Source: Mycolicibacterium novocastrense (lineage in GTDB: Bacteria > Actinomycetota > Actinomycetes > Mycobacteriales > Mycobacteriaceae). From it: DNA of 64,000 nt. The position numbers and the translations under genes were made by a program. Below the pieces are notes generated by a model that was given only the letters and a program-made list of their open reading frames with translations, ran no database searches and had not been told where the DNA came from. Shown here in pieces: positions 33,594 through 42,111 of this stretch. Location: contig NZ_BCTA01000052.1 of NCBI RefSeq assembly GCF_001570485.1, positions 268,286 through 332,285 on the forward strand. Direction: 5' to 3'. Position 1 is the stretch's first letter. Each line of letters begins with the position of its first letter.

Positions 33594-34259
33594 CTACTCG
33601 ACGATGCGGGCGACGGCGAAGCCGTCCCAGCCTTTGAGCCCGACGGTCTGTATCGCGGCGGTTTCCAATTGCGGATGGTCGCCCATCATCTCGAGCATCT
33701 CGCGCACGGCGCGGGCCTGGGCATCGTCGGCCGCCGGCTCGAGTACGCGACCGAAACGAGCGATGTTGTCCACCACGATGATTGAGCCCGGCCTGCCCAG
33801 CTTGATAGCCCACTCGACGTAGGCGACGTTGTTCTCCTTGTCGGCGTCGATGAAGGCTAGATCGAACACGTCGCCGCGGTCGGCGAGCATCGGAAGTGTG
33901 TCGAGTGCCGCGCCGACGATGATCTCGATGCGGTCCTGCACGCCCGCGCGAGCGAAATTCTCCTCGGCGATCTCGGCGTGTGTGGGGTCGTACTCCAAGG
34001 TGACGACGTGGCCGGCCGACCCGACGCCGCGCGCGAGGTTGATGGTGCTGTAACCGGCGAGGGTGCCGATCTCCAGGACGCGGGTGGCCGAGGACAACGA
34101 CGCCAACAAGTAGAGAAGCTTGCCGTGCTGGCCGGACACCTCGATAGGTGGCATGCCTGCGGCATTGCCGGACTCACGCGCGGCGCGCAGTGCGTCGTCT
34201 TCGGTGTGCAGGATGCGGTTGAAAAGCTCGTCGAGCGTCTTGGAGTCGGGGTCGGACAT
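33594..34259 (-). CDS. Class I O-methyltransferase (Rv0187 type)
   Basis: 221 aa. SAM motif VLEIGTLAGYSTINLARG, FDLAFIDADKENNVAYVEWAI and IIVVDNIARFGRV match the CCoAOMT-like methyltransferase_3 family, usually acting on catechols with a divalent metal (D of FIDAD and DN of VVDN). Conserved in the ilvD neighbourhood of mycobacteria. The physiological acceptor is not known. Confidence 0.88.
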   Translation of the reverse strand: MSDPDSKTLDELFNRILHTEDDALRAARESGNAAGMPPIEVSGQHGKLLYLLASLSSATRVLEIGTLAGYSTINLARGVGSAGHVVTLEYDPTHAEIAEENFARAGVQDRIEIIVGAALDTLPMLADRGDVFDLAFIDADKENNVAYVEWAIKLGRPGSIIVVDNIARFGRVLEPAADDAQARAVREMLEMMGDHPQLETAAIQTVGLKGWDGFAVARIVE

Positions 34260-34566
34260 CTGCGGAACGATAGCGGAAGCGGTTCCCGGCGGCGACGCCC
34301 GCCGGCTGGCCGAATAGGGGTTTGCTGGGGCCAGTGGCTGTGGCCGATTGTCCGGTGACGGTTCGGCCCAGACGCCACGATGCTGAGTAACTCGTCGTCC
34401 GTGGCAGGGAGGTGTCGGACACGGGGATCTGCGTTGAATGTGGCGAGCCGCAGGGATGCAAATTAGCGCGTCGGCCGGTGTTGCGGGTCGGGTAGCATTT
34501 GCCGGGTGATGCGGGAGGGGGCATGCCAACCGATCGGTGCGACGCTGGTCGCTGCGCGGATTGACG
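34260..34566. other. Intergenic region upstream of the ESX-related cassette
   Basis: 307 bp between divergent genes. It holds the control regions of the methyltransferase and of the EspC-like gene. No convincing -35/-10 pair, operator or hairpin was found. Confidence 0.4.
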
Positions 34567-34902
34567 ATGACTGAGACGCTGCGAATCGATACCGACCTGG
34601 TGCTCGAGGCCGGCGGGCGGTTGCGTGCGGTCGCGGATGCCATCCCTGAGCCACCGGCCTCGTTCAAGCCGGCGGGTGGTGACGCTTTGTCGACGGCGAT
34701 CGCTGCCAAGGTCGCTGAAGTGGTCGACCCGGCGATCGCGCAGCTGCCGGTCGTCAAGGCGGAGTTGGCGAAGTACGCGCAGAACGTGGTCAACGCCGCC
34801 AACACCTACGACGCGGTTGACGGTCAGATCGCCGAGGAGATACGGAAGCGACTCGAGACGCTCAGCGATGTTGCCGGGGAGGGGCCGGGGGCCGCGCTGT
34901 GA
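34567..34902 (+). CDS. EspC/DUF2580-like type VII secretion target
   Basis: 111 aa, all helical with one proline-rich turn (PEPPASFKP). A C-terminal YDAVD (Y81, D85) fits the YxxxD/E type VII secretion signal, preceded by helix AELAKYAQNVVNAANT. Length and layout match EspC-like ESX substrates. First gene of a three-gene cassette; its TGA overlaps the next start (GTGA). Confidence 0.7.
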   Translation: MTETLRIDTDLVLEAGGRLRAVADAIPEPPASFKPAGGDALSTAIAAKVAEVVDPAIAQLPVVKAELAKYAQNVVNAANTYDAVDGQIAEEIRKRLETLSDVAGEGPGAAL

Positions 34903-36020
34903 GTTATCCGCCACCGCCTGGGGGTCCGCCGCCGGGCAATCCCGGCCCGCCACAGGGGTATTCGGGACCCTACGGTCCGCCTCCGCAGCAGCCGCCGTGG
35001 CAGCAGCAGTGGCCGCCGGGCCCGCCGCCGAAGAAGCGCGGCAATGTCTGGAAGTGGCTGCTCGGTGGTGTGGCTCTGCTGGCTGTCATCGGAGTCACTG
35101 TGGCAGTGACGGTTTCGGTTACTTCGGACAGTGGAGACGGTGACGATCCGGCGCCTTCAGGAGAGACTTTCGGCCTAGCAAGCGCCGACGATAAGGGCCC
35201 GGCGAACATCATCACCGAAGACCCGAGTTGCGCGGCCTGGGGACCGATTAATCAAACCTTCGTAGATGTTCAGAAAACCGGATGGAATAACCGCGATGCC
35301 AGCATCCCAGCTTCAGACTGGTCATCTGAGCAACGCGCTGCTTATGAGCGTGTCGCAGATGCTGCGCGCGAAGCTGCTGACCAGACGGTCACGTTGGCAC
35401 GCTTGACGCCCCATCGCGTGATGCGTGAGCTTTACGAACAGTTCATCGCTTATGCGCGGGCGTACAGCGATGCCGTACCTGCATACACTCCAGCGGACGA
35501 CCATCTCGCTGGCGTCACGGTAACAACTTCAATGGTCCTCGTGTATCTCTGTTCCGCGATATCTTCAGGATCGGCTGAAGCACGGGTGCCACTCATCGAG
35601 GTTCCCCCTCCGCCACGGAAATTCGCGCGAATCTCGGACCCCAACAACTCTCAAATATTCATGATGGAAGTCGACAGTACCTGCGGAGAGTGGGAAAGAC
35701 TCCTCAATAAGTTCAATGCCGATACGAAGGCATGGCAGGCAGTGGACACCAATACTCCGGTGAGCGCGTGGACAACGGAACACCGCGCAGCCGCGGAGTC
35801 AGTGGTACCCGTGATGAACAAGTTCGCGGATGACATCTACGAACTTGGTGAGAAGTCATCGAACCCAACCTTGCAAGACTTCGCTGTCATGGCTGCCCAG
35901 TACCGTCGCGCTTTCGCACAAGCATTGCCGACGTACACGCCTTCGGACGTGTACCTAGACTCCGCCTCATATAGGACAACCTCCATCATCTATGAAGCAT
36001 GTAAAGCGGCCGAGGCGTGA
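34899..36020 (+). CDS. Proline-rich membrane protein with duplicated exported domain
   Basis: 373 aa, GTG at 34899. A Pro/Gly/Gln-rich cytoplasmic head of 48 residues is followed by one membrane segment (VWKWLLGGVALLAVIGVTVAVTVSV) and an outside part built of two similar units of about 110-125 residues. Unit 1 runs from CAAWGPINQTF to AVPAYTPADDHL and LCSAIS; unit 2 runs from CGEWERLLNKF to ALPTYTPSDVYL and ACKAAEA. Both share W near the start, SxW(S/T)xE(Q/H)RAA and P(A/T)YTP(A/S)D. No named family recognised. Codon use is clearly more AT-rich than in neighbouring genes. The context suggests a membrane partner for ESX substrates. Confidence 0.7.
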   Translation: MSYPPPPGGPPPGNPGPPQGYSGPYGPPPQQPPWQQQWPPGPPPKKRGNVWKWLLGGVALLAVIGVTVAVTVSVTSDSGDGDDPAPSGETFGLASADDKGPANIITEDPSCAAWGPINQTFVDVQKTGWNNRDASIPASDWSSEQRAAYERVADAAREAADQTVTLARLTPHRVMRELYEQFIAYARAYSDAVPAYTPADDHLAGVTVTTSMVLVYLCSAISSGSAEARVPLIEVPPPPRKFARISDPNNSQIFMMEVDSTCGEWERLLNKFNADTKAWQAVDTNTPVSAWTTEHRAAAESVVPVMNKFADDIYELGEKSSNPTLQDFAVMAAQYRRAFAQALPTYTPSDVYLDSASYRTTSIIYEACKAAEA

Positions 36021-38207
36021 ATGGGAACCCCTCGACCACACGACCCTTACGCGCTCACCGCTCCGCCTAGGTGGCCAGAAGTCGATGAAAATGTTCTTCA
36101 AGATTTCCAGCGCGCTTTCGACCGTGTATCGGCATTCGTCGGAGAACAGATAGAAGTACTCAAGCGCGAACGGTCGCGGTCGTTCAATGGCATAGGCACA
36201 TGGTGCGGTGGTGCGGCAAGCGCTGCCACCTCATCCCTCGACAGGCGGATAGCCGCCTTGGAAACCACTAAAGACGGCTTACATGCGGCAGCGAGACTTT
36301 ACGAACACAGCGCAGCGGCAACAATCGCGGCGAAGAGTGAGATCAGCGATAGAGTCGAGATAGCCAATAGGATCCTTGATTGGGTACGCGGGCATAGCGA
36401 AATTCCTGAGGACGCAAAGACCGCAGCGATAAGTCAAGGCATAGCAGTCGTTCGCGCCGAGAACTTAGCGACCGCAAATTCAGCAGCGGCAAGAATAGTC
36501 AGCAGCAAGTTTGACCAGACAAAAGAACCGCCAGCTGACGACGTCTCTTTTCTCCATGGCACTGAGCCGAAGAATGGTCCGTCAATCATCCCCGCGAGCA
36601 ATCGCTATGACCCCGAAAGTGCCACAGCTGGAATCGAAACCGGGACACCTCCGCTCGCACCAACGCCGAGTATTCCGCCGACGCCAGAAGGCAGGTACTC
36701 CCCGGCCGCGCCGACAGTTGGTGCAGAACTTCCCATCGGAGTGTCCAGTGGTGAGGAGGCCTCAGAACCGACTTACGGCCCCGAAGCAGCTCCCGTCGGT
36801 GTCGGTGGTTCGCCATCGATACAAGGCGGTACAGATTCGCCGACAGCGGTACCCCCCGGAATCCCCAGTGCGCCAAGCAGTCCCGCAGCCCCTGCGTCTC
36901 CCCGCATCACCACTCCGGCCAGTCCCTTATCGAGCGGCGGATCGTCTGCGCCGTCAGCCCCGTCGGTGCCGTCCACGCCGAGCGCACCAAGCACCGTCAA
37001 CCCCGCAGCCGCCACACCGGCTCAGGCGCAGATGGCCGACTTCCAACGGACGATGGCCGAGTCGGCGTCCAAAGCTGTTGCTCAGTCTCCGATTGCGCCG
37101 CCGCAGTCCGCTCCGATTGCGACCTCGAGTATGCAGCCGTCCAATCTTCCCCCGATCGCTGACGCGCCATCGCCACCACAATCCAGCCAGACCACATCCC
37201 CGCCCACGACAGTCCCAGCGACCGGCCAAGCCCCCGTGGCACCGCTTCCCGCGCCCGGCGCTGCTCCCGCTTCACCCATACCCCTGGGTCCACCACCCAC
37301 TCCGCCCCCGGCCGCTCCTGTCGCGCCGGCCGCCAACGTCGGCCCCAGCGTTCCACCCGGCACGGCAGCACCCGGCGCCAGCACAGTCGGCGCCCCTGCG
37401 CCCGTTCCGGTTTCGGCCGCACGCGCCCAGCGCGAGGCCATCGCGGCCGCCACCCTTCGGCGGCCCGGCAGCGATCCTGCTCAACTCGCACAGCGGATCG
37501 CGGCAGCCCTGAACGTCGGCATCACCGATATGGGCTTCTACTGGGTCACCGGCCTCGCGAAGGACGGAACCATCGTCGTCGCCAACAACTATGGCCTCGG
37601 CTACATCCCCGACGATGTGAAACTACCCGACCGCGTCAAGATGGCCACCGCCGACGAAGGTATCCCCGCTCATGTCCGCGGATCTTGGGCAACGTATCCC
37701 ATTCTCGCACTTCATGGTTGGGCACAGCACCACAACACCGAGCTTCGCGCCGTAATCGCCACCGAGGATCAGCTCAAGGGCTTCGACCCCGGCGCACCCC
37801 GGATCATCCTGCATCCCGACGACATTCCCGATAGCGGCCAGATGGCTGGCCGCCATCGTCTTCAGGTGATATCCCCTGACGCGGCAAGTAAATTGGCCGC
37901 CATCACCCCGACCGGGCTATCCGAGGTGCTGCCTCCACCACCCACTGACGCCACTCCCCCGGAGGACCGCCGCGCGCTGCTGTGGTTCGAAGTCTTCCGT
38001 CCATTGCTCAGCAACTCTCCCGATCGCGCCCCGGTCCAGTTGCAGTGTTTCATCACCTATGCCGACCACGCCCAGGAGCTTGCTCTGCACCGAGCGCACA
38101 ACGCGACCGACGCCGCCGACCAGCGCGCGGCCATCGCCGACTGGATCTACTGGCAGCACCTGAGCGTCCTCATGCAGGATGCGATCGCGACCGACGCCAC
38201 CGTCTGA
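36021..38207 (+). CDS. EspK-like ESX secretion-associated protein
   Basis: 728 aa, nearly the length of EspK (Rv3879c). The N-terminal helical domain contains the WxG-type motif GTWCGGAASAATSSLDRR. A Pro/Ser/Ala-rich linker of about 280 residues follows. The C-terminal domain has VSAARAQREAIAAATLRR, LAQRIAAALNVG, GFYWVTGLAKDGTIVVANNYGLGYIPD, ILHPDDIPDSGQMAGRHRL and AADQRAAIADWIYWQHLSVLMQDAI, all collinear with EspK. In ESX-1, EspK is a substrate or chaperone-like protein. The first 230 codons are AT-richer than the rest. No ESX core gene is in the window, so it is an orphan cassette. Confidence 0.82.
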   Translation: MGTPRPHDPYALTAPPRWPEVDENVLQDFQRAFDRVSAFVGEQIEVLKRERSRSFNGIGTWCGGAASAATSSLDRRIAALETTKDGLHAAARLYEHSAAATIAAKSEISDRVEIANRILDWVRGHSEIPEDAKTAAISQGIAVVRAENLATANSAAARIVSSKFDQTKEPPADDVSFLHGTEPKNGPSIIPASNRYDPESATAGIETGTPPLAPTPSIPPTPEGRYSPAAPTVGAELPIGVSSGEEASEPTYGPEAAPVGVGGSPSIQGGTDSPTAVPPGIPSAPSSPAAPASPRITTPASPLSSGGSSAPSAPSVPSTPSAPSTVNPAAATPAQAQMADFQRTMAESASKAVAQSPIAPPQSAPIATSSMQPSNLPPIADAPSPPQSSQTTSPPTTVPATGQAPVAPLPAPGAAPASPIPLGPPPTPPPAAPVAPAANVGPSVPPGTAAPGASTVGAPAPVPVSAARAQREAIAAATLRRPGSDPAQLAQRIAAALNVGITDMGFYWVTGLAKDGTIVVANNYGLGYIPDDVKLPDRVKMATADEGIPAHVRGSWATYPILALHGWAQHHNTELRAVIATEDQLKGFDPGAPRIILHPDDIPDSGQMAGRHRLQVISPDAASKLAAITPTGLSEVLPPPPTDATPPEDRRALLWFEVFRPLLSNSPDRAPVQLQCFITYADHAQELALHRAHNATDAADQRAAIADWIYWQHLSVLMQDAIATDATV

Positions 38208-38290
38208 CCGCCGCGTCACGTTCGAGCACCAGCCGAAGTTTGGCGCTCAGCCGAATGGGCACGCCATCCTCAGACCACGAGGAGGCGCGC

Positions 38291-39469
38291 ATGCGAGCAG
38301 TCACCTGGCAAGGTCGTCGGAAAGTATCCGTCGACAACGTGCCCGATCCCGCGATCAAGGAACCCACCGACGCGATCATCCGGGTCACCAGCACCAACAT
38401 CTGCGGTTCGGACCTCCACCTCTACGAGGTGCTCGGCGCGTTCATGAACCCCGGCGACATCTTGGGCCACGAAGCGATGGGAATCGTCGAAGAGATCGGC
38501 AGCCAGGTCGACGGTCTGCAGCCCGGCGACCGCGTGGTGATCCCCTTCAACATCTCCTGCGGCCACTGCTTCATGTGTGATCACGGCCTGCAGAGCCAGT
38601 GCGAAACCACCCAGAACCGTGACCAAGGGACGGGCGCCGCCCTGTTCGGCTACTCGAAGCTCTACGGCGAAGTCGCCGGCGGGCAGGCCGAGTACCTGCG
38701 CGTCCCGCAGGCGCAGTACACCCACATCAAGGTTCCGAACGATGGACCAGACGACCGTTACGTCTATCTTTCCGACGTCCTGCCCACCGCATGGCAAGCC
38801 GTGGAGTATGCGGCGGTACCCGACGGCGGCACCCTGGTCGTCCTCGGTCTTGGTCCGATCGGCTCGATGGCCTGCCGTATCGCCGCGCACCGCAAGGGCT
38901 GCAAGGTCATCGGCATCGATCTGGTCGACGAGCGGCTCTCGCGCGCCCGCGCCTACTGCGATGAGGTCATCGATCTACGCACCGACGACGCTGACGAGGT
39001 CGTAAAGAGCCACACCGACGGTCGGGGCGCCGATTCGGTCATCGACGCCGTCGGCATGGAGGCGCACGGCTCGCCCGTCGCCGAAACCATGCAGACCGCC
39101 AGCGGCTTCCTGCCCTCCCCCATCGGCCGCGTCGTGATGAAGAACGCCGGCGTCGACCGGCTCGCCGCTTTTAACTCCGCGATCGCCCTCGTCCGCCGCG
39201 GCGGCACCATCTCCCTGTCCGGCGTCTACGGCGGCGCAGCCGACCCGATCAACATGATGACGTTGTTCGACAAGCAGATCCAGCTGCGGATGGGCCAGGC
39301 CAACGTCAAGAGGTGGGTGCCCGACATCATGCCGTTGTTGACCGCCGAGGACCCGCTGGGCGTCGAGCAGTTCGCCACCCACCGGCTACCGCTCGACGAC
39401 GCTCCTGGCGCCTATGAAACCTTCCAGAAGAAGGAAGACGGCATGGTCAAGACCATTCTGAAGCCCTGA
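38291..39469 (+). CDS. Zinc-dependent alcohol dehydrogenase
   Basis: 392 aa, ATG at 38291 with GGAGG upstream. MDR family: catalytic zinc in NICGSDLH and GHEAMG, structural zinc Cys in CGHCFMCDHGLQSQC, and an NAD(P)-binding LVVLGLGPIGSMACRIAAHR. The sequence resembles glutathione-independent formaldehyde-dehydrogenase-like/threonine-dehydrogenase-like ADHs with the long insert (GFLPSPIGRVVMKNAGVDRL). Substrate not determined. It is not coupled to the genes on either side. Confidence 0.88.
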   Translation: MRAVTWQGRRKVSVDNVPDPAIKEPTDAIIRVTSTNICGSDLHLYEVLGAFMNPGDILGHEAMGIVEEIGSQVDGLQPGDRVVIPFNISCGHCFMCDHGLQSQCETTQNRDQGTGAALFGYSKLYGEVAGGQAEYLRVPQAQYTHIKVPNDGPDDRYVYLSDVLPTAWQAVEYAAVPDGGTLVVLGLGPIGSMACRIAAHRKGCKVIGIDLVDERLSRARAYCDEVIDLRTDDADEVVKSHTDGRGADSVIDAVGMEAHGSPVAETMQTASGFLPSPIGRVVMKNAGVDRLAAFNSAIALVRRGGTISLSGVYGGAADPINMMTLFDKQIQLRMGQANVKRWVPDIMPLLTAEDPLGVEQFATHRLPLDDAPGAYETFQKKEDGMVKTILKP

Positions 39470-39674
39470 TGCCGATGGATCAGTCTGAGGCTCCGCTACT
39501 CGACGCTCTCGTCGACTACCGCCAACCAACCGCTACGGCCACCCGGCCGCGGCCGACACAACCCTTGAGACAATCCGTGTTGTCGCTACCTGATACCCCT
39601 GGTTTCGCAATCGGAAGTTCTGGCAACATTACCGACGAGTAAGGAGTTTCCTCCGACTTCCGGCAGGTGGGCAT

Positions 39675-41525
39675 ATGACGAGTACTTGGAAAGCCTCAGA
39701 GATTTCGGTAGTGGCCCAGAGCGAGGGCGGCGGCGCCGCCATCCACGAAATCATCGGTCTGTCGATCGCCGCCGCTGTGATCGCCGTGGTGCTGTTGTGG
39801 ATCGGCTGGATGCACCGCACGCACAAGATCGAGTGGTTGGCCCGCCTCGGCGACTGGTCCGGACGCCGCTTCAAGCGGCCGTCGTGGGTCGCCTTGCCCA
39901 TTGCGCTTTTCATCGCGTCGATCATCTGCGCGCTGTTCGGATTCATCTGGGACGTCAGCCTGCACATCGGCAACGGACGCGACGACGGCGCACTCGCCAA
40001 CCCCGCTCACTACTTCATCCTCATCGGCCTGTTCGGCATCTTCGTCGCCGGCTGCACCGCAATGGTGCTGCCCCGCGGCGAGGAAGAGCGTCCCGGTCCT
40101 GCCGCGGTGCGCATCACCGACCACTGGTATGCCCCGGTGGGCGGCATCGTCATGGCCGGGTGCGGTTTGTACGCGCTGCTCGGTTTCCCCCTCGACGACA
40201 TGTGGCACCGCATTTTCGGCCAGGACGTCACGCTGTGGGGCCCCACCCACCTGATGATGATCGGTGGCGCAGGCTTTTCCACCTTGGCCGCTGCCTACCT
40301 CGAACTCGAAGGCAAACGGGTCCGGACGCCCGACACGCCGCCTGACGGTATCGGTCTGAAGTTCATCCAGTACCTGGCATTCGCCGGGGTGCTGATCGGC
40401 ATGTCCGTCTACCAGATCGAGTTCGACTTCGGCGTCCCGCAGTTCCGCCAGGTCTTCCAGCCCATGCTGATCGCCGCGGCGGCCGCGCTCGCCCTGGTGG
40501 CCGCGCGGATCTTCCTCGGCCGTGGCGCGGCGATCATCGCGGCCGTCATCGCCATCGGCCTGCGCGGGATCGTGGCGTTCCTCGTCACCCCCGTGCTCGA
40601 CGCACCGGTCAACTGGTTCCCCCTCTATCTCGGCGCCGCCGTCGTAGTCGAGCTCATCGCCCTGACGCCACTGATCAAGCGTCCGGTGCTCTTCGGCGCC
40701 GTGGCCGGCCTGGGCGTCGGCACCGTCGGCCTGTGGCTGGAGTCGCTGTGGATCAACGCCGTCTACCACCTGCCGTGGCCTAGCAGCATCTGGCCCGAGG
40801 CGCTCGCGATGTCCGTACCGGTCGCCATCTTGGCCGGCGCGTGCGGCGCGATGATCGGCATGGTGTTGACCGAACAGCGACTTCCGCGCCGGGCGCTGAG
40901 CGTCGGCCTCGTCGTGTTGACGGTGCTTGCGATCGGCGGCGCCACCGCCAACGGCCTGCGCTACGACGTTCCCGAGAACGCCAACGCCACCATCGTCTTG
41001 ACCGAAGTCCCCGGTGATGACGACGCGCGGTTCGTCACCGCCGACGTGCAGATCACGCCCGCCAACCTGCTCAGCGAGGATCCGAACTGGGTGTCGGTGC
41101 TCGGCTGGCAGGGCGGCCTGCCCAACCAGCGCGGCATGTTCGTCGACAACCTCGAGCAGGTCGGGCCCGGCCACTACCGCTCCACCGAGCCGATGCCGGT
41201 CTCCGGCACGTGGAAGACGCTGCTGCGTGTCCACGACGGCCGGATGCTGACGGCGGTGCCGATCTACCTGGCCGGTGATCCGGGCATCGGCGCGGAGGAA
41301 GTGCCCGCCGAGCCGAACATGACGCGTCCGTTCGTTTCGGAGATCACGATCCTCCAGCGCGAACGCAGCCCGGACATCCCAGAGTCGTTGTGGCTCATCG
41401 GATGCCTGGTGGTGCTCCTGTGCTCGCTCGCCATGGTTGCCGGTGTCACCTGGGGCGGCGGCCGGATCAACCGCAGCGAGCCCAGCGGGAGTGAGGCCGA
41501 GCTACAACCCAGTGCGCAATCATGA
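39675..41525 (+). CDS. Large polytopic membrane protein of a cupredoxin operon
   Basis: 616 aa, with about 11-12 hydrophobic segments and a C-terminal extracytoplasmic beta-rich domain (NATIVLTEVPGDDDARFVTADVQITPANL to MLTAVPIYLAGDPG) before a last membrane helix. Histidines and acidic residues near membrane faces (DVSLHIGNG, NPAHYFILIG, DDMWHRIFG, GPTHLMMIGG) could bind metal. I recognise no characterised family. Its stop overlaps the start of a 55-aa gene, and with the next two genes it forms one operon. Metal handling is an inference from the cupredoxin-like partner. Confidence 0.7.
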   Translation: MTSTWKASEISVVAQSEGGGAAIHEIIGLSIAAAVIAVVLLWIGWMHRTHKIEWLARLGDWSGRRFKRPSWVALPIALFIASIICALFGFIWDVSLHIGNGRDDGALANPAHYFILIGLFGIFVAGCTAMVLPRGEEERPGPAAVRITDHWYAPVGGIVMAGCGLYALLGFPLDDMWHRIFGQDVTLWGPTHLMMIGGAGFSTLAAAYLELEGKRVRTPDTPPDGIGLKFIQYLAFAGVLIGMSVYQIEFDFGVPQFRQVFQPMLIAAAAALALVAARIFLGRGAAIIAAVIAIGLRGIVAFLVTPVLDAPVNWFPLYLGAAVVVELIALTPLIKRPVLFGAVAGLGVGTVGLWLESLWINAVYHLPWPSSIWPEALAMSVPVAILAGACGAMIGMVLTEQRLPRRALSVGLVVLTVLAIGGATANGLRYDVPENANATIVLTEVPGDDDARFVTADVQITPANLLSEDPNWVSVLGWQGGLPNQRGMFVDNLEQVGPGHYRSTEPMPVSGTWKTLLRVHDGRMLTAVPIYLAGDPGIGAEEVPAEPNMTRPFVSEITILQRERSPDIPESLWLIGCLVVLLCSLAMVAGVTWGGGRINRSEPSGSEAELQPSAQS

Positions 41526-41689
41526 CGGGCGCGCCGAACAGCGCCGACGTCGTGGTCCTCGCCGACCATCCGATTTGGATAGCGGTGCCCGCGTTCGCCC
41601 CGGCGATCGTCGTCGCCGGGGTGGTGGTTTACATAGCAATGAAGAACCGTCGTAAACGAGAAGAATCCAACGGGGAAAGCACAACGTGA
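41522..41689 (+). CDS. 55-aa single-pass membrane protein
   Basis: The ATG at 41522 overlaps the upstream TGA and the frame ends in a TGA that overlaps the next GTG. One membrane helix (WIAVPAFAPAIVVAGVVVYIAM) is followed by a basic then acidic tail (KNRRKREESNGESTT). Stop/start overlaps on both sides support expression as a subunit or linker of the operon. No homolog is known to me. Confidence 0.75.
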   Translation: MTGAPNSADVVVLADHPIWIAVPAFAPAIVVAGVVVYIAMKNRRKREESNGESTT

Positions 41690-42111
41690 AACCGACACTC
41701 ATCCGCTCCGGCGCGATCTGCTTCGCCGCGACACTTCTCGTCGCCGGCTGCGGCGGCTCGCGCGATACCGAACCGGAAGCGAGTAGTCCCGCGCAGTCGA
41801 CTGTTGACGCGGCGGACATGCCGGATCAGCAGCGTCCGCCCGATCGCTTGACCATCGACGTCACGATCGAGGGCGGCAACGTCGACCCGACGAACGCACA
41901 GATTCAGGGCAAGGTCGGCGAGCCGATCGTGCTGCGGGTCAACAGCGACGCGGCTGATGAACTGCATGTGCACTCGGTGCCCGAGCACACCTTCAAGGTG
42001 GACCCGACGCCTGGCCAGCAATTCCAGTTCACCGTCGATGTGCCCGGCAACGTCGAGATCGAGCTGCATGACCTGAATCGCGTGATCGCCACCGTTCAAG
42101 TTCAGCAGTGA
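41686..42111 (+). CDS. Cupredoxin-like lipoprotein
   Basis: 141 aa, GTG at 41686. Lipobox LLVAGC marks a lipoprotein outside the membrane. The domain LTIDVTIEGGNVDPTNAQIQGKVGEPIVLRVNSDAADELHVHSVPEHTFKV with HDLNRVIATVQVQQ is the EfeO/cupredoxin_1-like beta-sandwich. HVHSVPEH offers His ligands, but the classical Cys of blue copper proteins is absent, so a type 1 site is unlikely. Copper or iron delivery to the membrane partners is inferred. Confidence 0.8.
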   Translation: MKPTLIRSGAICFAATLLVAGCGGSRDTEPEASSPAQSTVDAADMPDQQRPPDRLTIDVTIEGGNVDPTNAQIQGKVGEPIVLRVNSDAADELHVHSVPEHTFKVDPTPGQQFQFTVDVPGNVEIELHDLNRVIATVQVQQ

